Assembly (NCBI GenBank): GCA_934691725.1
Contig: CAKUTF010000005.1
Location: 41,182 to 105,181, forward strand
Reading direction: 5' to 3'
Source: an uncultured Fibrobacter sp.
GTDB taxonomy: Bacteria > Fibrobacterota > Fibrobacteria > Fibrobacterales > Fibrobacteraceae
Length of the DNA: 64,000 bases
In this document: positions 51,861-60,181 of the stretch, piece after piece
Layout: every line of letters starts with the position of its first letter
Position numbering within the stretch: the first letter of the stretch is position 1
Notes under the pieces: model-generated
What the model saw: only the letters and a program-made list of their open reading frames with translations
What the model was told of the DNA's origin: nothing
Databases searched by the model: none
Translations under genes and position numbers: made by a program

Positions 51861-53381
51861 TTACTTAATATCCGTGCGGATAAATTCAATGCGGCGGTTC
51901 TGGGCGCGACCTTCCGGCGTCTTGTTAGAGGCCTTCGGCTGCGTATCGCCAGCGCCACGAGTTACCATGCGATTGTCAGCAATTCCGTTTTCGACGAGGA
52001 ATGTCTTCACGGCAGCGGCACGATCCGCGGAGAGCTGCTTGTTCTTGGCAGCATTGCCGACATTGTCCGTGTGACCGACAATTTCAAAAGTCGTTTCCGG
52101 GAAAGCTTCCATAATATCGACGACCTTGCGCAGGGAAACTTCAGAATCCTTGGTAATTGTCGCCTTCCCCGATTCAAAGTTTACACCTTCGAGGACAAAG
52201 ACTTTTTTCGGCGGCACAGGAACTTCATCCGGGCAGCCATCCTCATCCTTATAACCGTTCAAGGTTTCAGGATTGTCCGGACAGGCGTCCGCCCCCTTGC
52301 AAGTGTGCGCATACTTGTCGAGAAGACCGCTAGCCTCCACCCAAGGATCGCAAATGCCGTCGCGGTCATTGTCAGGATCCGGGCAACCGTCATCATCCTG
52401 GAAGCCGTCAACATCTTCCGCATCTTCCGGGCAGTTGTCTATTCCCGAGCAAACCGCCGAATACTTTTCGGAAAGACCTTCTTCGGAGACCCAAGGATCG
52501 CAGAGCCCGTCACCGTCCGTATCCGGATTGCGGGTTTCCGCCACTTCCTCTTCCTTTTCGGTAACCACGTCATGGGCCAAAAGACCGATATCGAGCTTTC
52601 CCTTGCCACGTTTGAGCATCGGGGACTTGGAATTGCAGAAGAAATTCGGCTTGGAAAGGGACGGGCTGATGAATTTCGGATCTAAGGAGACGTTCGTCCG
52701 GTTCACCTTGATGAAACGGTTGAACGGATAGTAGTTCTTGTAGATGTTGTTGTATTCAATCTTTGTCTGCCCCGCTGCGGGATCGGCAAAGACGCCATAA
52801 TAATGGTTTTCCATGAAGATGTTGTTGCGTGCGACAATGTTCGACGGCCCCTTGAGCGCAAGTCCCGAATAGCCGTTGCGCAGAACCACATTCTGTTCGA
52901 CATAGGCATCGAGCGATTTCGCGCCCCAGGCGAGAATGCCGGACCAGCGGTTCCCGTACACCACGTTGTTGCGAAGATTCGGCAGGGAGATGAAGGCGGC
53001 GATGCCGGTCGCCTTGTTATCCATCACGTAGCAGTGGTGGATATAGGGCGCTGCGTTTTCACAAAGGATGCCTTCGATCCCATTCCGGATAGTGAAGTGC
53101 GACATTTCCGCTCCGGATGTTCCCATGACGGTCGGTCCGCGGCGTCCACCGTCAATAATCGTCGTCAAGGGATCCTCACCCTTTAGAACAACGCCCATGA
53201 CAAGCGTAATGTTTTCGTTGTAGGTTCCGCGCTTGACGTAAATGGTATCGCCAGCGTCTGCGTTGCCTAGAGCGTCCGCGATCTTTTCGTAATCGCCCGG
53301 CACATTGATAGCCTTTGCCGAAGCATATCCAGAAAAGAGCATAGCCCCAGCAAGAACTACGAATACTTTCTTTAGGGTCAT
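51861..53381 (-). CDS. OmpA-family protein with beta-helix and TSP3-like repeats
   Basis: 506 residues from the ATG at 53381; the TTG at 53399 would add six residues. It has a signal peptide ending near YASA-K. The N-terminal region (about 20-260) is a right-handed parallel beta-helix (IYVKRGTYNENI, IRNGIEGI, VVYGNRWSGI, NNIFMENHYYGVF). It then has two calcium-binding TSP3-like repeats (DTDGDGLCDPW, DPDNDRDGICDPW), a spacer and a C-terminal OmpA domain with NFESGKATI, HTDNVGN and QLSADRAAAVK, which binds peptidoglycan. This order is unusual: normally a barrel precedes TSP3-OmpA. It opens the operon from the promoter at 53.5 kb. Confidence 0.88.
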   Translation of the reverse strand: MTLKKVFVVLAGAMLFSGYASAKAINVPGDYEKIADALGNADAGDTIYVKRGTYNENITLVMGVVLKGEDPLTTIIDGGRRGPTVMGTSGAEMSHFTIRNGIEGILCENAAPYIHHCYVMDNKATGIAAFISLPNLRNNVVYGNRWSGILAWGAKSLDAYVEQNVVLRNGYSGLALKGPSNIVARNNIFMENHYYGVFADPAAGQTKIEYNNIYKNYYPFNRFIKVNRTNVSLDPKFISPSLSKPNFFCNSKSPMLKRGKGKLDIGLLAHDVVTEKEEEVAETRNPDTDGDGLCDPWVSEEGLSEKYSAVCSGIDNCPEDAEDVDGFQDDDGCPDPDNDRDGICDPWVEASGLLDKYAHTCKGADACPDNPETLNGYKDEDGCPDEVPVPPKKVFVLEGVNFESGKATITKDSEVSLRKVVDIMEAFPETTFEIVGHTDNVGNAAKNKQLSADRAAAVKTFLVENGIADNRMVTRGAGDTQPKASNKTPEGRAQNRRIEFIRTDIK

Positions 53382-53477
53382 ACTGCTAGAGTTCTCCAAT
53401 CATGAAACATAAAATTCACCATAGTCCATTCGGATTAGCGACAAGGGAACATCCCTGTGCAACAAATCACATTGTGG

Positions 53478-53506
53478 AATATACCTTCAAAAATAGCTTT
53501 AGTCAA
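53478..53506 (-). promoter_or_regulatory. Strong sigma-70 promoter for the ompA/TPR operon
   Basis: On the - strand TTGACT (53506-53501), a 17-base spacer and TATATT (53483-53478). The predicted start is near 53471, giving a 90-base leader with a short AGGGA...TTCCCT hairpin before the RBS. It is near-consensus. Confidence 0.75.
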
Positions 53507-53566
53507 ACCATTTTCATGATAAATCTTTGCAAAAAAGCATTTTTTCATGGTATTTCCATTGTTCCG

Positions 53567-53785
53567 CTATCGATTTCTAGGACACGTCTCCTTCTTCTTG
53601 ATTTTTTTCGGTTCGGAATCCTTCTTGACACCCTGGATGGAGACGCGAAGTTCCTGGCAAGAGCGCTTGATGTCCTGGAGGACCTTGCGGGCGCGAGTTC
53701 CTGCCGATTTATTGCCTTTTTCGAACTTTTCGTACTCTCGCTTGAAAGCTTCGAGTTCCTGTTCCAGTTGCTGAACCAAGTCCAT
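53567..53785 (-). CDS. Histone H1-like (Hc1-type) small basic protein
   Basis: 72 residues. It consists of a predicted coiled helix (MDLVQQLEQELEAFKREYEKFE), then GNKSAGTRARKVLQDIKRSCQEL and a Lys-rich tail (KKDSEPKKIKKK). The GNK.AGTRARK motif is found in the histone H1-like Hc1/bacterial family that coats DNA. It sits alone, 168 bases before the ompA operon and 130 bases after mqnD. It may condense or bridge DNA. It has a good RBS (AAGGGAGT, about 8 bases upstream). Confidence 0.8.
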   Translation of the reverse strand: MDLVQQLEQELEAFKREYEKFEKGNKSAGTRARKVLQDIKRSCQELRVSIQGVKKDSEPKKIKKKETCPRNR

Positions 53786-53914
53786 AACAAGACTCCCTTG
53801 AAGATGATACTTTGGGAAAATAAATAAAGTTTTGGTTAAAATACCGGCGTTCCGTAAAAATATTTTTTACAATCAAAGATTTTCGATTCGGAAGCGACAT
53901 TTGTTTTTGTTTTT

Positions 53915-54715
53915 TTACAAAAAAACGTGCCGAGACAAAATTTCGAGAGACTTTTTGCCCGAATCTCCGATTTCCCGGGTGAAGTCGGAAACAAAAAGAC
54001 GAATATGCCTTTCGATGACGGAATCGTCTGCAATTTGCGCCTTTTCCCGGATAAACTTCGAAACGAGACTCTTCCTTGAACGCGCCTGGTCCAAGCTTTT
54101 CCGAATTTCCCTTTCGACGGCAAGGATTGTCTCTTCGCCCAGGGATTTTTTCGCGACGGCGCAGCCCAAAGGAATCGGAGAACTTGTACGGGATTCCCAA
54201 AAAGCGCCTAAATCGGCCAAAAGTCCTAGATTGTCATCCGACCAGGTGAAACGTTTTTCATGGATAACGACGCCCTGCTTTTTCCGGTTTGAACACAAAG
54301 AAGAATAGACCTCGTCAAAGAATGCGTAGGAGACCTTCGGATGTGAAATGCCTTGCGCTTCCGACGCCCAGAATCGGAAGAGAAGCGCGGCAGTCGTATT
54401 CTTTCCGGGCAAGACCGTTTCTTCACCGGGATTAAAAAGTTGCCCCTTTCGAGATGAAAGCAGGAGCGGCCCGCAACCAAAACCCATCGCGCCGCCGCAC
54501 GAAAGTAGGCGATAGTCCCGTTGAACGAACGGCAAAACGCCGCAGCTCACCTTGGCAACATCGAGCCTTCCCTGCAAAACCATTTCATTCAGCGTCTGCA
54601 CATCGGCAAACGTGACGTTCCACCGGAAAGGCGAACCATCTAACCCCGAAATCAACGCCTCATAGATATAAGTGTCGTTGGGACATGTGGAAATTCCCAG
54701 GCGAAGGGGTATCAT
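53915..54715 (-). CDS. mqnD: 1,4-dihydroxy-6-naphthoate synthase
   Basis: 266 residues. The N-terminal LRLGISTCPNDTYIYEAL is the family signature. It has a periplasmic-binding-protein-like fold, but no signal, and acts in the cytoplasm. In the futalosine pathway of menaquinone biosynthesis MqnD converts the cyclic intermediate to 1,4-dihydroxy-6-naphthoate. QTLNEMVLQGRLDVAKVS and the GCGPLLLSS segment match the family's substrate pocket. Its ATG overlaps the mqnB stop as ATGA, and it ends the tyrS-pfkB-mqnB-mqnD run. Confidence 0.93.
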   Translation of the reverse strand: MIPLRLGISTCPNDTYIYEALISGLDGSPFRWNVTFADVQTLNEMVLQGRLDVAKVSCGVLPFVQRDYRLLSCGGAMGFGCGPLLLSSRKGQLFNPGEETVLPGKNTTAALLFRFWASEAQGISHPKVSYAFFDEVYSSLCSNRKKQGVVIHEKRFTWSDDNLGLLADLGAFWESRTSSPIPLGCAVAKKSLGEETILAVEREIRKSLDQARSRKSLVSKFIREKAQIADDSVIERHIRLFVSDFTREIGDSGKKSLEILSRHVFL

Positions 54716-55383
54716 GCTTCACATTCCTGGACCATCGGGTCGAGAATTTCCTTGGCGAGCGTGCGCAGCGAATGCCGCAAGTTCCATTTCGATTCATCCA
54801 GATCGCCCGTGAAATTGCTGATCGTGCGAAGTTCAAAGACTTCGACATTCATCGCTTTCGAGATGGCGAAGGCGGAAGCGCCTTCCATCGCTTCGACTTT
54901 CGCCCCGAAAAACTTTGCGCGGCATTCCAAAATTTGGGAACTTGCCGTCAGCGTATTGACGGAAACGCCCCGAACCCCCGGAAGCGCAGCTATCTGCGAA
55001 GGCGCTGTCCGGGCAGGCGACGCACGAAAAACATGCGGTCGGCGAAAATACGGCTGAAACGTATCCGAAAAGACATAGCCTTCGTCTCCGACGCATTCTT
55101 CATCGACCCGAACCGTATCGGCGAGAACTAAATCGCTCCCCGGAAGCGCGCCGGCGATACCGACGACAATCACTCGGGAATACCCATTCCGGAACAAGAG
55201 CTTTGCCAAATTACCGCCAAATCCCACGAGACCGATTCCGAGACATGCGACATCAAACCGAGGATTCAGTTCCAACGGTCGTTCCGCTGTCTTGCCGAAA
55301 GGTTCTTTCGGGTAGAGAACCTTCCATTCCATCGGAGACGGAATCGCTACCAGCGTTTTTCCCCTGCCCGTATCAGTCTGCAA
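54712..55383 (-). CDS. mqnB: Futalosine hydrolase
   Basis: About 223 residues if the TTG at 55383 is the start, which puts the usual first strand (TLVAIPSPMEW) near the N-terminus, has GGTGG nearby and overlaps the preceding gene by 11 bases. A longer reading to 55458 lies inside that gene, and no ATG fits. The protein is a PNP/UDP-phosphorylase-fold nucleosidase (IVVGIAGALPGSDLVLADTVRVDE, then AKVEAMEGASAFAISK) that removes hypoxanthine from futalosine. Overlap with mqnD supports the pathway assignment. Confidence 0.9.
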   Translation of the reverse strand: MQTDTGRGKTLVAIPSPMEWKVLYPKEPFGKTAERPLELNPRFDVACLGIGLVGFGGNLAKLLFRNGYSRVIVVGIAGALPGSDLVLADTVRVDEECVGDEGYVFSDTFQPYFRRPHVFRASPARTAPSQIAALPGVRGVSVNTLTASSQILECRAKFFGAKVEAMEGASAFAISKAMNVEVFELRTISNFTGDLDESKWNLRHSLRTLAKEILDPMVQECEA

Positions 55384-56332
55384 TTTTTTCCACCAGGGGA
55401 AGGAGATCCGATTCCAATGAAGAGACGCGTCCCAAGTCGATGTTCCACGGCCGATCAACTTCGCAGCGAGCCGCAGAGACCGCAGCCGCTTTCGAGAGGC
55501 GATCCGAAATGGGAAGACCCAGGAAATCCGCAGCGAGCCAGCCGGCGAGAAAGGAATCGCCTGCGCCGATGTCGTTTACAACCTTGACCGCCGGCGGTTG
55601 CAGGCTAAGCCCCATAAACTTTCCTTCCTGCACATAGAACACGTGAATCGGAGAATCCTCATCGGTGACGACCAGATTTTTAATCGGCAGGCGTTCGAGA
55701 AGCGTTGAAGCGGTCATCTTCCAAAATTGCGGACTAGACGTGATTTGCGGAATTCCAAAACGCTGCAAGAGCTTGCAGTATTCGGACAAATTAATCTTGA
55801 GAAGTTCCCCCCCGTGTTCAAGCCAATCGTCAAAGCCTTCGACCGCATCGATAAAGAGGCGTTTTCCAGTCAGATCCAGCTTGGAGAAATTTTCCAGCTC
55901 GAAACCGGATGGCAACGAACCGCAGAGAACGACATTTGTCACATCGTTCCAGATTTCTCCGATTGTCTGCAAAAAATCCCGGTTCTCGGATTCCGTGATT
56001 TTCGGCGACGGTTCAATGAGTTCCGTGGTGTCGCCTTTGCTCATGATCGTCGTGCAAATCCGGGTCGAGGCTCCGATCCAGATGGGAATTTGACGGATGC
56101 CCGCCGCGGCGACTTCGTCGCAAATGGACACGCTGCGGTCACCGCCCAAAAAATGCGAAAGGATGAAGTCCCCGCCGAGGACACGAAGGACGCGGGCGCA
56201 GTTGATGCCCTTGCCCGAAGCGAATTCCTCGACCCGGGAAAGGCGGTTGACTTCTCCGGGCTTAAACTCATCGACAAGAAACAGGCGCTGCCACGTCGGG
56301 TTCAGCCCGAGTATCAGGGTATCTCCTGTCAT
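55373..56332 (-). CDS. PfkB-family carbohydrate kinase (1-phosphofructokinase-like)
   Basis: 319 residues from the ATG at 56332, which overlaps the tyrS stop as ATGA. The N-terminus TLILGLNPTWQRLFLVDEF and FASGKGINCARVLRVLGG match the hexose-phosphate-kinase (LacC/FruK) subgroup. The C-terminal catalytic GAGDSFLAGWLAADFL holds the base Asp and the phosphate anion hole. The likely substrate is a sugar phosphate such as fructose-1-phosphate or tagatose-6-phosphate, but the context (tyrS upstream, mqnB downstream) does not identify it. It is not a classical phosphotransferase cluster. Confidence 0.85.
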   Translation of the reverse strand: MTGDTLILGLNPTWQRLFLVDEFKPGEVNRLSRVEEFASGKGINCARVLRVLGGDFILSHFLGGDRSVSICDEVAAAGIRQIPIWIGASTRICTTIMSKGDTTELIEPSPKITESENRDFLQTIGEIWNDVTNVVLCGSLPSGFELENFSKLDLTGKRLFIDAVEGFDDWLEHGGELLKINLSEYCKLLQRFGIPQITSSPQFWKMTASTLLERLPIKNLVVTDEDSPIHVFYVQEGKFMGLSLQPPAVKVVNDIGAGDSFLAGWLAADFLGLPISDRLSKAAAVSAARCEVDRPWNIDLGRVSSLESDLLPLVEKIAD

Positions 56333-57672
56333 CAGAAATTCACCTTGAAGAAGTTTCGCTTGCCGACCTGAATCAAAAATAATCCATGGACAGAAGGCAT
56401 TATGTCTATGGAAACCTGTGAATCTGTTCCACTCCAAATACTGAATCGAGATGATTCATTTAAAACATCGGGATTCCAAACTTGTCCATCACAAACATTT
56501 TCAGGTTTATTTGAAACAATTGTCGTTCCTATAGAAACAGGTCCATTAGTTTCTATATGAAGCTTAACTCCCTTATTTTGAATCATCCGCCGGGCTTCGC
56601 CCTTGGACTTGAACGCGCCGATTTCCACGAGCAAATCCAGAATTTTGTGAGTTCCCGCTGCGACGGAGCACTCCTTCGCGTCGGACGGGATCGCGTTTCC
56701 GCTGTGGATTTCCTTTTCCTTGAGCGCGGCGGCTTCGGCGGCTTCCTTTCCGTAATACTGCGAAACGATATCCTTCGCGAGAATGTCCTTGGCGACGTTC
56801 GGGTTGAGGGTTCCCGCCTGGATTTCCGCCATCATCTTCTGGATTTCCGCCATCGGGACGTCTGTCAGAAGTTCAAACCAGTTTTCGACGATGGAATCCG
56901 CGAGGTTGTAAATCTTGTGATACATCACGTCGGCAGGTTCGCTCACGCCGACATAGTTTCCGAGGCTCTTGCTCATCTTGGCCTTGCCGTCCGTTCCGAG
57001 CAGAATCGGCATGAACATTCCGATCTGGAGCGGCATCTTTTCGTACATCTGGAGGTCGCGCCCGCGGCACACGTTGAACTTCTGGTCCGTTCCGCCGAGT
57101 TCGACGTCGCTTTTGATTGCCACGGAATCGTAGCCTTGCATCATCGGATACATGAACTCGTGCAGACTGATGGGACTGTTCGACGCATAGCGGTTGTGGA
57201 AATCTTCGCGTTCGAGCATTTGCGCCACGGTGAACTGCCCCATGAGTTCCGTGACTTTCGAAAACGGGAGCTTGCTGAACCATTCGCCGTTGTAATGGAT
57301 TTCGACGCGGTCTTCGCGGACGACGCGGAAAAACTGCTGCTGGTATTCCTTTGCGTTTTCAAGAACTTTTTCGTGCGAAAGGCGAGGGCGCGCCTTGTTC
57401 CGCCCGGAAGGGTCGCCGATTTGCGCCGTATAGTCGCCGACGATCAGGACAACGGTATGTCCCAAATCCTGAAACTGGCGAAGCTTGCGCATGACAACGG
57501 TATGCCCCAGATGCACGTCCGGAGCCGTCGGATCGACCCCCAGCTTGACCCGCAGAGGAATTCCCGAATCATAAGACTTTTGAAGTTTCTGTTCGAGTTC
57601 GTCTGCCGGGATAATCTCCGCAACGCCGCGGAGCAGGATATCCATCTGTTCTTTCACTGGAGGAAATTGCAT
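56332..57672 (-). CDS. tyrS: Tyrosyl-tRNA synthetase with extended S4 region
   Basis: 446 residues; related class I TyrRS enzymes are about 400-420. HLGH (HIGH) near residue 55 and KMSKS in AKMSKSLGNYVG are intact. The anticodon-binding region is followed by an S4 domain (GAFKSKGEARRMIQNKGVKL). Within this S4 domain about 35 residues (SNKPENVCDGQVW... to ...DIMPSV) are inserted before the normal end, GLFLIQVGKRNFFKV. The inserted stretch is AT-richer than the rest of the gene. It charges tRNA-Tyr in the cytoplasm. It opens the operon with the kinase and mqnB-mqnD. Confidence 0.93.
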   Translation of the reverse strand: MQFPPVKEQMDILLRGVAEIIPADELEQKLQKSYDSGIPLRVKLGVDPTAPDVHLGHTVVMRKLRQFQDLGHTVVLIVGDYTAQIGDPSGRNKARPRLSHEKVLENAKEYQQQFFRVVREDRVEIHYNGEWFSKLPFSKVTELMGQFTVAQMLEREDFHNRYASNSPISLHEFMYPMMQGYDSVAIKSDVELGGTDQKFNVCRGRDLQMYEKMPLQIGMFMPILLGTDGKAKMSKSLGNYVGVSEPADVMYHKIYNLADSIVENWFELLTDVPMAEIQKMMAEIQAGTLNPNVAKDILAKDIVSQYYGKEAAEAAALKEKEIHSGNAIPSDAKECSVAAGTHKILDLLVEIGAFKSKGEARRMIQNKGVKLHIETNGPVSIGTTIVSNKPENVCDGQVWNPDVLNESSRFSIWSGTDSQVSIDIMPSVHGLFLIQVGKRNFFKVNF

Positions 57673-57764
57673 CGTTCAAAAATCCTTTGAAATAATTTCG
57701 CATTCAATGTAGCAAATTAAATTTTCAACGGACTTTTTTGCCGTCACCACAACTTTTCCCCAAG

Positions 57765-58682
57765 TCAAAAAAGCACCCAATTGGCTACTCCGCCGACAAA
57801 AAGAGAGAACAGGACGACAAACGCAAGATAGATGGCGAAATTTCGAAATCCCAGAACCGTTTTCAGCGCACCGAGATTCGTGATTTTCGTCGCGGGACCG
57901 GTGAGCATGAATGCCGCAGCCGAGCCGTAGCTCATGCCGTTTGAAAGCCATTCCAACAAAAGCGGTATCGTTCCGCCGCCACACACATAAAGCGGAACTC
58001 CCGCACCGGCAGCGAGCAGAATTCCAAAGCCTTCGTTTTCCCCAAAGAGCTTCCCGATTGCTTCGCCGGGAACATAGCGCTGAAAAATGGCGGACAAGGC
58101 GATTCCGAGCAAGAACCAGGGACCGGTCGCCCGGACATTACGCCAGATATTTTTGACAAAGCGCAAAACGATATTCGGATCTGTGTCATGATTGTGCGGT
58201 TCGCCGAATTCCGAAAAATTGAAGAAATGCCTGTCGGAATTTTTTTTGCAGAAAAATATTCGGACAAGAAGCCCTGCGATAATTCCGCAGAGAAAGCAGG
58301 AAACAATCCGCGTCCATAAAAGTCCTGTTCCGAGAGCTGCGCTGTAAGCGATGAGCTGCGGATTCAACAGGACGCTCGACATCATGAATGCGGCGAGAAA
58401 ATCTTCCTTGACGCCCTTTCGCGCAAAGGCTGCGCAGATGGGAATCGTTCCATACATGCAGAGCGGCGAAGCGATTCCGAGAACGCTCGCCGCGATAATC
58501 GATATAATGCCGGGGACCTTGCCTGCGATTCTTTCCGCCCAACGATGAATCGAATCTTTGAAAAATACCGAGACACACGATCCGAGAATGATTCCGAAGA
58601 CCCAGAACCAGAATATCTCTCGAATCTGGACGTCAAAGTAAAACCAAAGATAAACGGCTTCGCGCTGGATGATCTCTAACAT
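57765..58682 (-). CDS. Predicted permease (DUF318/ArsP family)
   Basis: 305 residues with about eight transmembrane helices in two related halves (SPLCMYGTIPICAAFARKGV and PLYVCGGGTIPLLLEWLSNGMS), plus a His-containing cytoplasmic loop (GEPHNHDTDPN). This pattern fits the permease family that includes ArsP-like efflux proteins for organoarsenicals and other unknown substrates. Its ATG directly follows the stop of the exported cyclophilin-like gene. It is the last gene of the Lar-linked run. The substrate here is unknown. Confidence 0.85.
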   Translation of the reverse strand: MLEIIQREAVYLWFYFDVQIREIFWFWVFGIILGSCVSVFFKDSIHRWAERIAGKVPGIISIIAASVLGIASPLCMYGTIPICAAFARKGVKEDFLAAFMMSSVLLNPQLIAYSAALGTGLLWTRIVSCFLCGIIAGLLVRIFFCKKNSDRHFFNFSEFGEPHNHDTDPNIVLRFVKNIWRNVRATGPWFLLGIALSAIFQRYVPGEAIGKLFGENEGFGILLAAGAGVPLYVCGGGTIPLLLEWLSNGMSYGSAAAFMLTGPATKITNLGALKTVLGFRNFAIYLAFVVLFSLFVGGVANWVLF

Positions 58683-59117
58683 TTATTTTTCCACCTCCAC
58701 ATTCACACTGCCGGAAAGATCCTTTATGTTTTCCGCACCGCTGGCAGCTTTTCCAAGGATAAAAAGTCCGGGATATTCGTTGAATTTTCCGTAGAACAGA
58801 ACGACGTTTCCCCATGGCGAAAAATACGCCAGCGTTCCGGAATCGCCCGAACCTTCAATTCCGTTTTTTAGCGGAAGCTTTTCTTGCGGATAAAAGATTT
58901 TTTCATTTGTGCTGTAGTTTTCTATCTGGACTTTAACCGGAAGCTGGCCGTAAAGCGCTATGCTCTGCTCGCTGCCGTTCAGTTCGTAAACTATTTTAGT
59001 TTTTCCGTCCGAAACGCTGATTTTCATAGTTCCTCCATCCCCGGAAGTTTCTGCAAAGGCGCACGAACTTGCCATCAAGGCAACACTGGATATAAACGAA
59101 AGCAAATGTTTTTTCAT
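58683..59117 (-). CDS. Exported cyclophilin-like fold protein
   Basis: 144 residues with a signal peptide (MKKHLLSFISSVALMASSCAFA; a Cys near the cleavage site might give a lipoprotein, but the spacing is poor). The mature domain (MKISVSDGKTKIVYELNGSE, then GTLAYFSPWGNVVLFYG) is typical of cyclophilin-like fold proteins of the Cyclophil_like2 type. These are often encoded beside redox or transport genes and lack a proven isomerase site. The gene is 32 bases after the DUF362 gene, and its stop joins the permease start (TAAATG). Confidence 0.78.
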   Translation of the reverse strand: MKKHLLSFISSVALMASSCAFAETSGDGGTMKISVSDGKTKIVYELNGSEQSIALYGQLPVKVQIENYSTNEKIFYPQEKLPLKNGIEGSGDSGTLAYFSPWGNVVLFYGKFNEYPGLFILGKAASGAENIKDLSGSVNVEVEK

Positions 59118-59149
59118 AAGTTGCGCCTTCCATTTTTTATTTTTACCGG

Positions 59150-60181
59150 CTATTTGATCTCTACAAGCCTATAGTTTCTCGAACCTTTGCCCAGCCCAAT
59201 CTTTTCCGCATGATCCAATGTGTGACGGCCCATGCGGCTCTCGATGCGTTCCACAAGCTTTTCGGAGTCCTTCGCGGTGAAGACCAAATCGACGCTCGCC
59301 TGGTCAATCGCAAGCGGGTCGGTCGAAGCCAGGATGCCGATGTCGTGCATGTCGGGTTCTTCGGGGTTGCCGTTGCAGTCGCAATCGACGCTCAGACGAT
59401 TCAGGACGTTCACGAAAGCGATTCCCTTCTCGTTTCCCATGTAGTCGCAGACGCCTTTCGCAGCTTCCGCCATCGATTCTAGGAACATCAGCTGGTTTTC
59501 ATCGCCTTGCGTGAGTTCAAACCAACTGCTTCTAAAGTTTCCGGCATCGGCGCGACCTGCGGTATGAATCAAGGCCTTGCCCGATTTCTTCGCGGATTCC
59601 CCGCTGCCGAATCCAATCGAAAGGTTCTTGATTGCGCCGCCGAAACCACCCATCGCATGGCCCTTGAAATGGCTTAGCACCAGGTAAGAGTCATAATTTT
59701 TAAAGTGGCTTCCGACATAATCGAACTTCAGGTTTTTCCCACCTTTTACCGGGATTTTCATGTAGTCTTCCTCGTCGAGCAAGTCGAACGGGGCTATGTC
59801 CAGAAAGCCATGGTCCTTGACCACCTGCCTGTGCATCGCACTGGAAGCCCGACCGCCACCATACGCCGTGTTGCATTCCACGATGGTCGCGCCAAGTTCA
59901 TCCTTCACCAGGTTCTTGATGAGGGAAGGGCGAAGATAATTGGACGCGGGAGGTTCCCCGGTGCTGATCTTCACACCGACCTTTCCGTGGGGCTTCCAGC
60001 CCATCGCCTTGTAAACCTTGACAAGGCCTTCCGGCGAAATGTCCCGCGTGAAATAGACGACGGGAACGTTTTTATCCTCCGTTTGATACGTTTTGTAATC
60101 CTTGACTTCCGCCGGGGCAAGCGTCGCCGAAAGAAGCAACGCCGAGACGGATGCCCATTTGGAAAAATTTACTAGATTCAT
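59150..60181 (-). CDS. Exported DUF362-family protein
   Basis: 343 residues. A probable signal peptide (MNLVNFSKWASVSALLLSATLAPA) is followed by the DUF362 core: KVGVKISTGEPPASNYLRP, IVECNTAYGGGRASSAMH, SHFKGHAMGGFGGAIKNLSIGF and ILASTDPLAIDQASVDLVF. A CDCNG segment has two Cys, but the 4Fe-4S ferredoxin insertion of some relatives is absent. DUF362 proteins are of unknown or diverse function. It is embedded downstream of larE-larB-larC and two small membrane proteins, overlapping the second as ATGA. An envelope redox or metal-related role is suggested only by context. Confidence 0.85.
   Translation of the reverse strand: MNLVNFSKWASVSALLLSATLAPAEVKDYKTYQTEDKNVPVVYFTRDISPEGLVKVYKAMGWKPHGKVGVKISTGEPPASNYLRPSLIKNLVKDELGATIVECNTAYGGGRASSAMHRQVVKDHGFLDIAPFDLLDEEDYMKIPVKGGKNLKFDYVGSHFKNYDSYLVLSHFKGHAMGGFGGAIKNLSIGFGSGESAKKSGKALIHTAGRADAGNFRSSWFELTQGDENQLMFLESMAEAAKGVCDYMGNEKGIAFVNVLNRLSVDCDCNGNPEEPDMHDIGILASTDPLAIDQASVDLVFTAKDSEKLVERIESRMGRHTLDHAEKIGLGKGSRNYRLVEIK

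Noticed and set aside
50202..52685. 827-codon open frame on the + strand
   Set aside because: It lies antisense to the barrel-TPR and OmpA genes, crosses two genes, has no RBS or domain and an Arg/Ile/His-rich shadow composition. It is a mirror of high-GC third positions.
53820..53930. Terminator at the end of mqnD
   Set aside because: The TTTTTTTGTAAAAAAAC palindrome is all A/T and overlaps the stop codon; too weak to call.
57676..57984. 102-codon - strand frame upstream of tyrS
   Set aside because: It overlaps the permease gene out of frame and has no RBS or recognisable domain.
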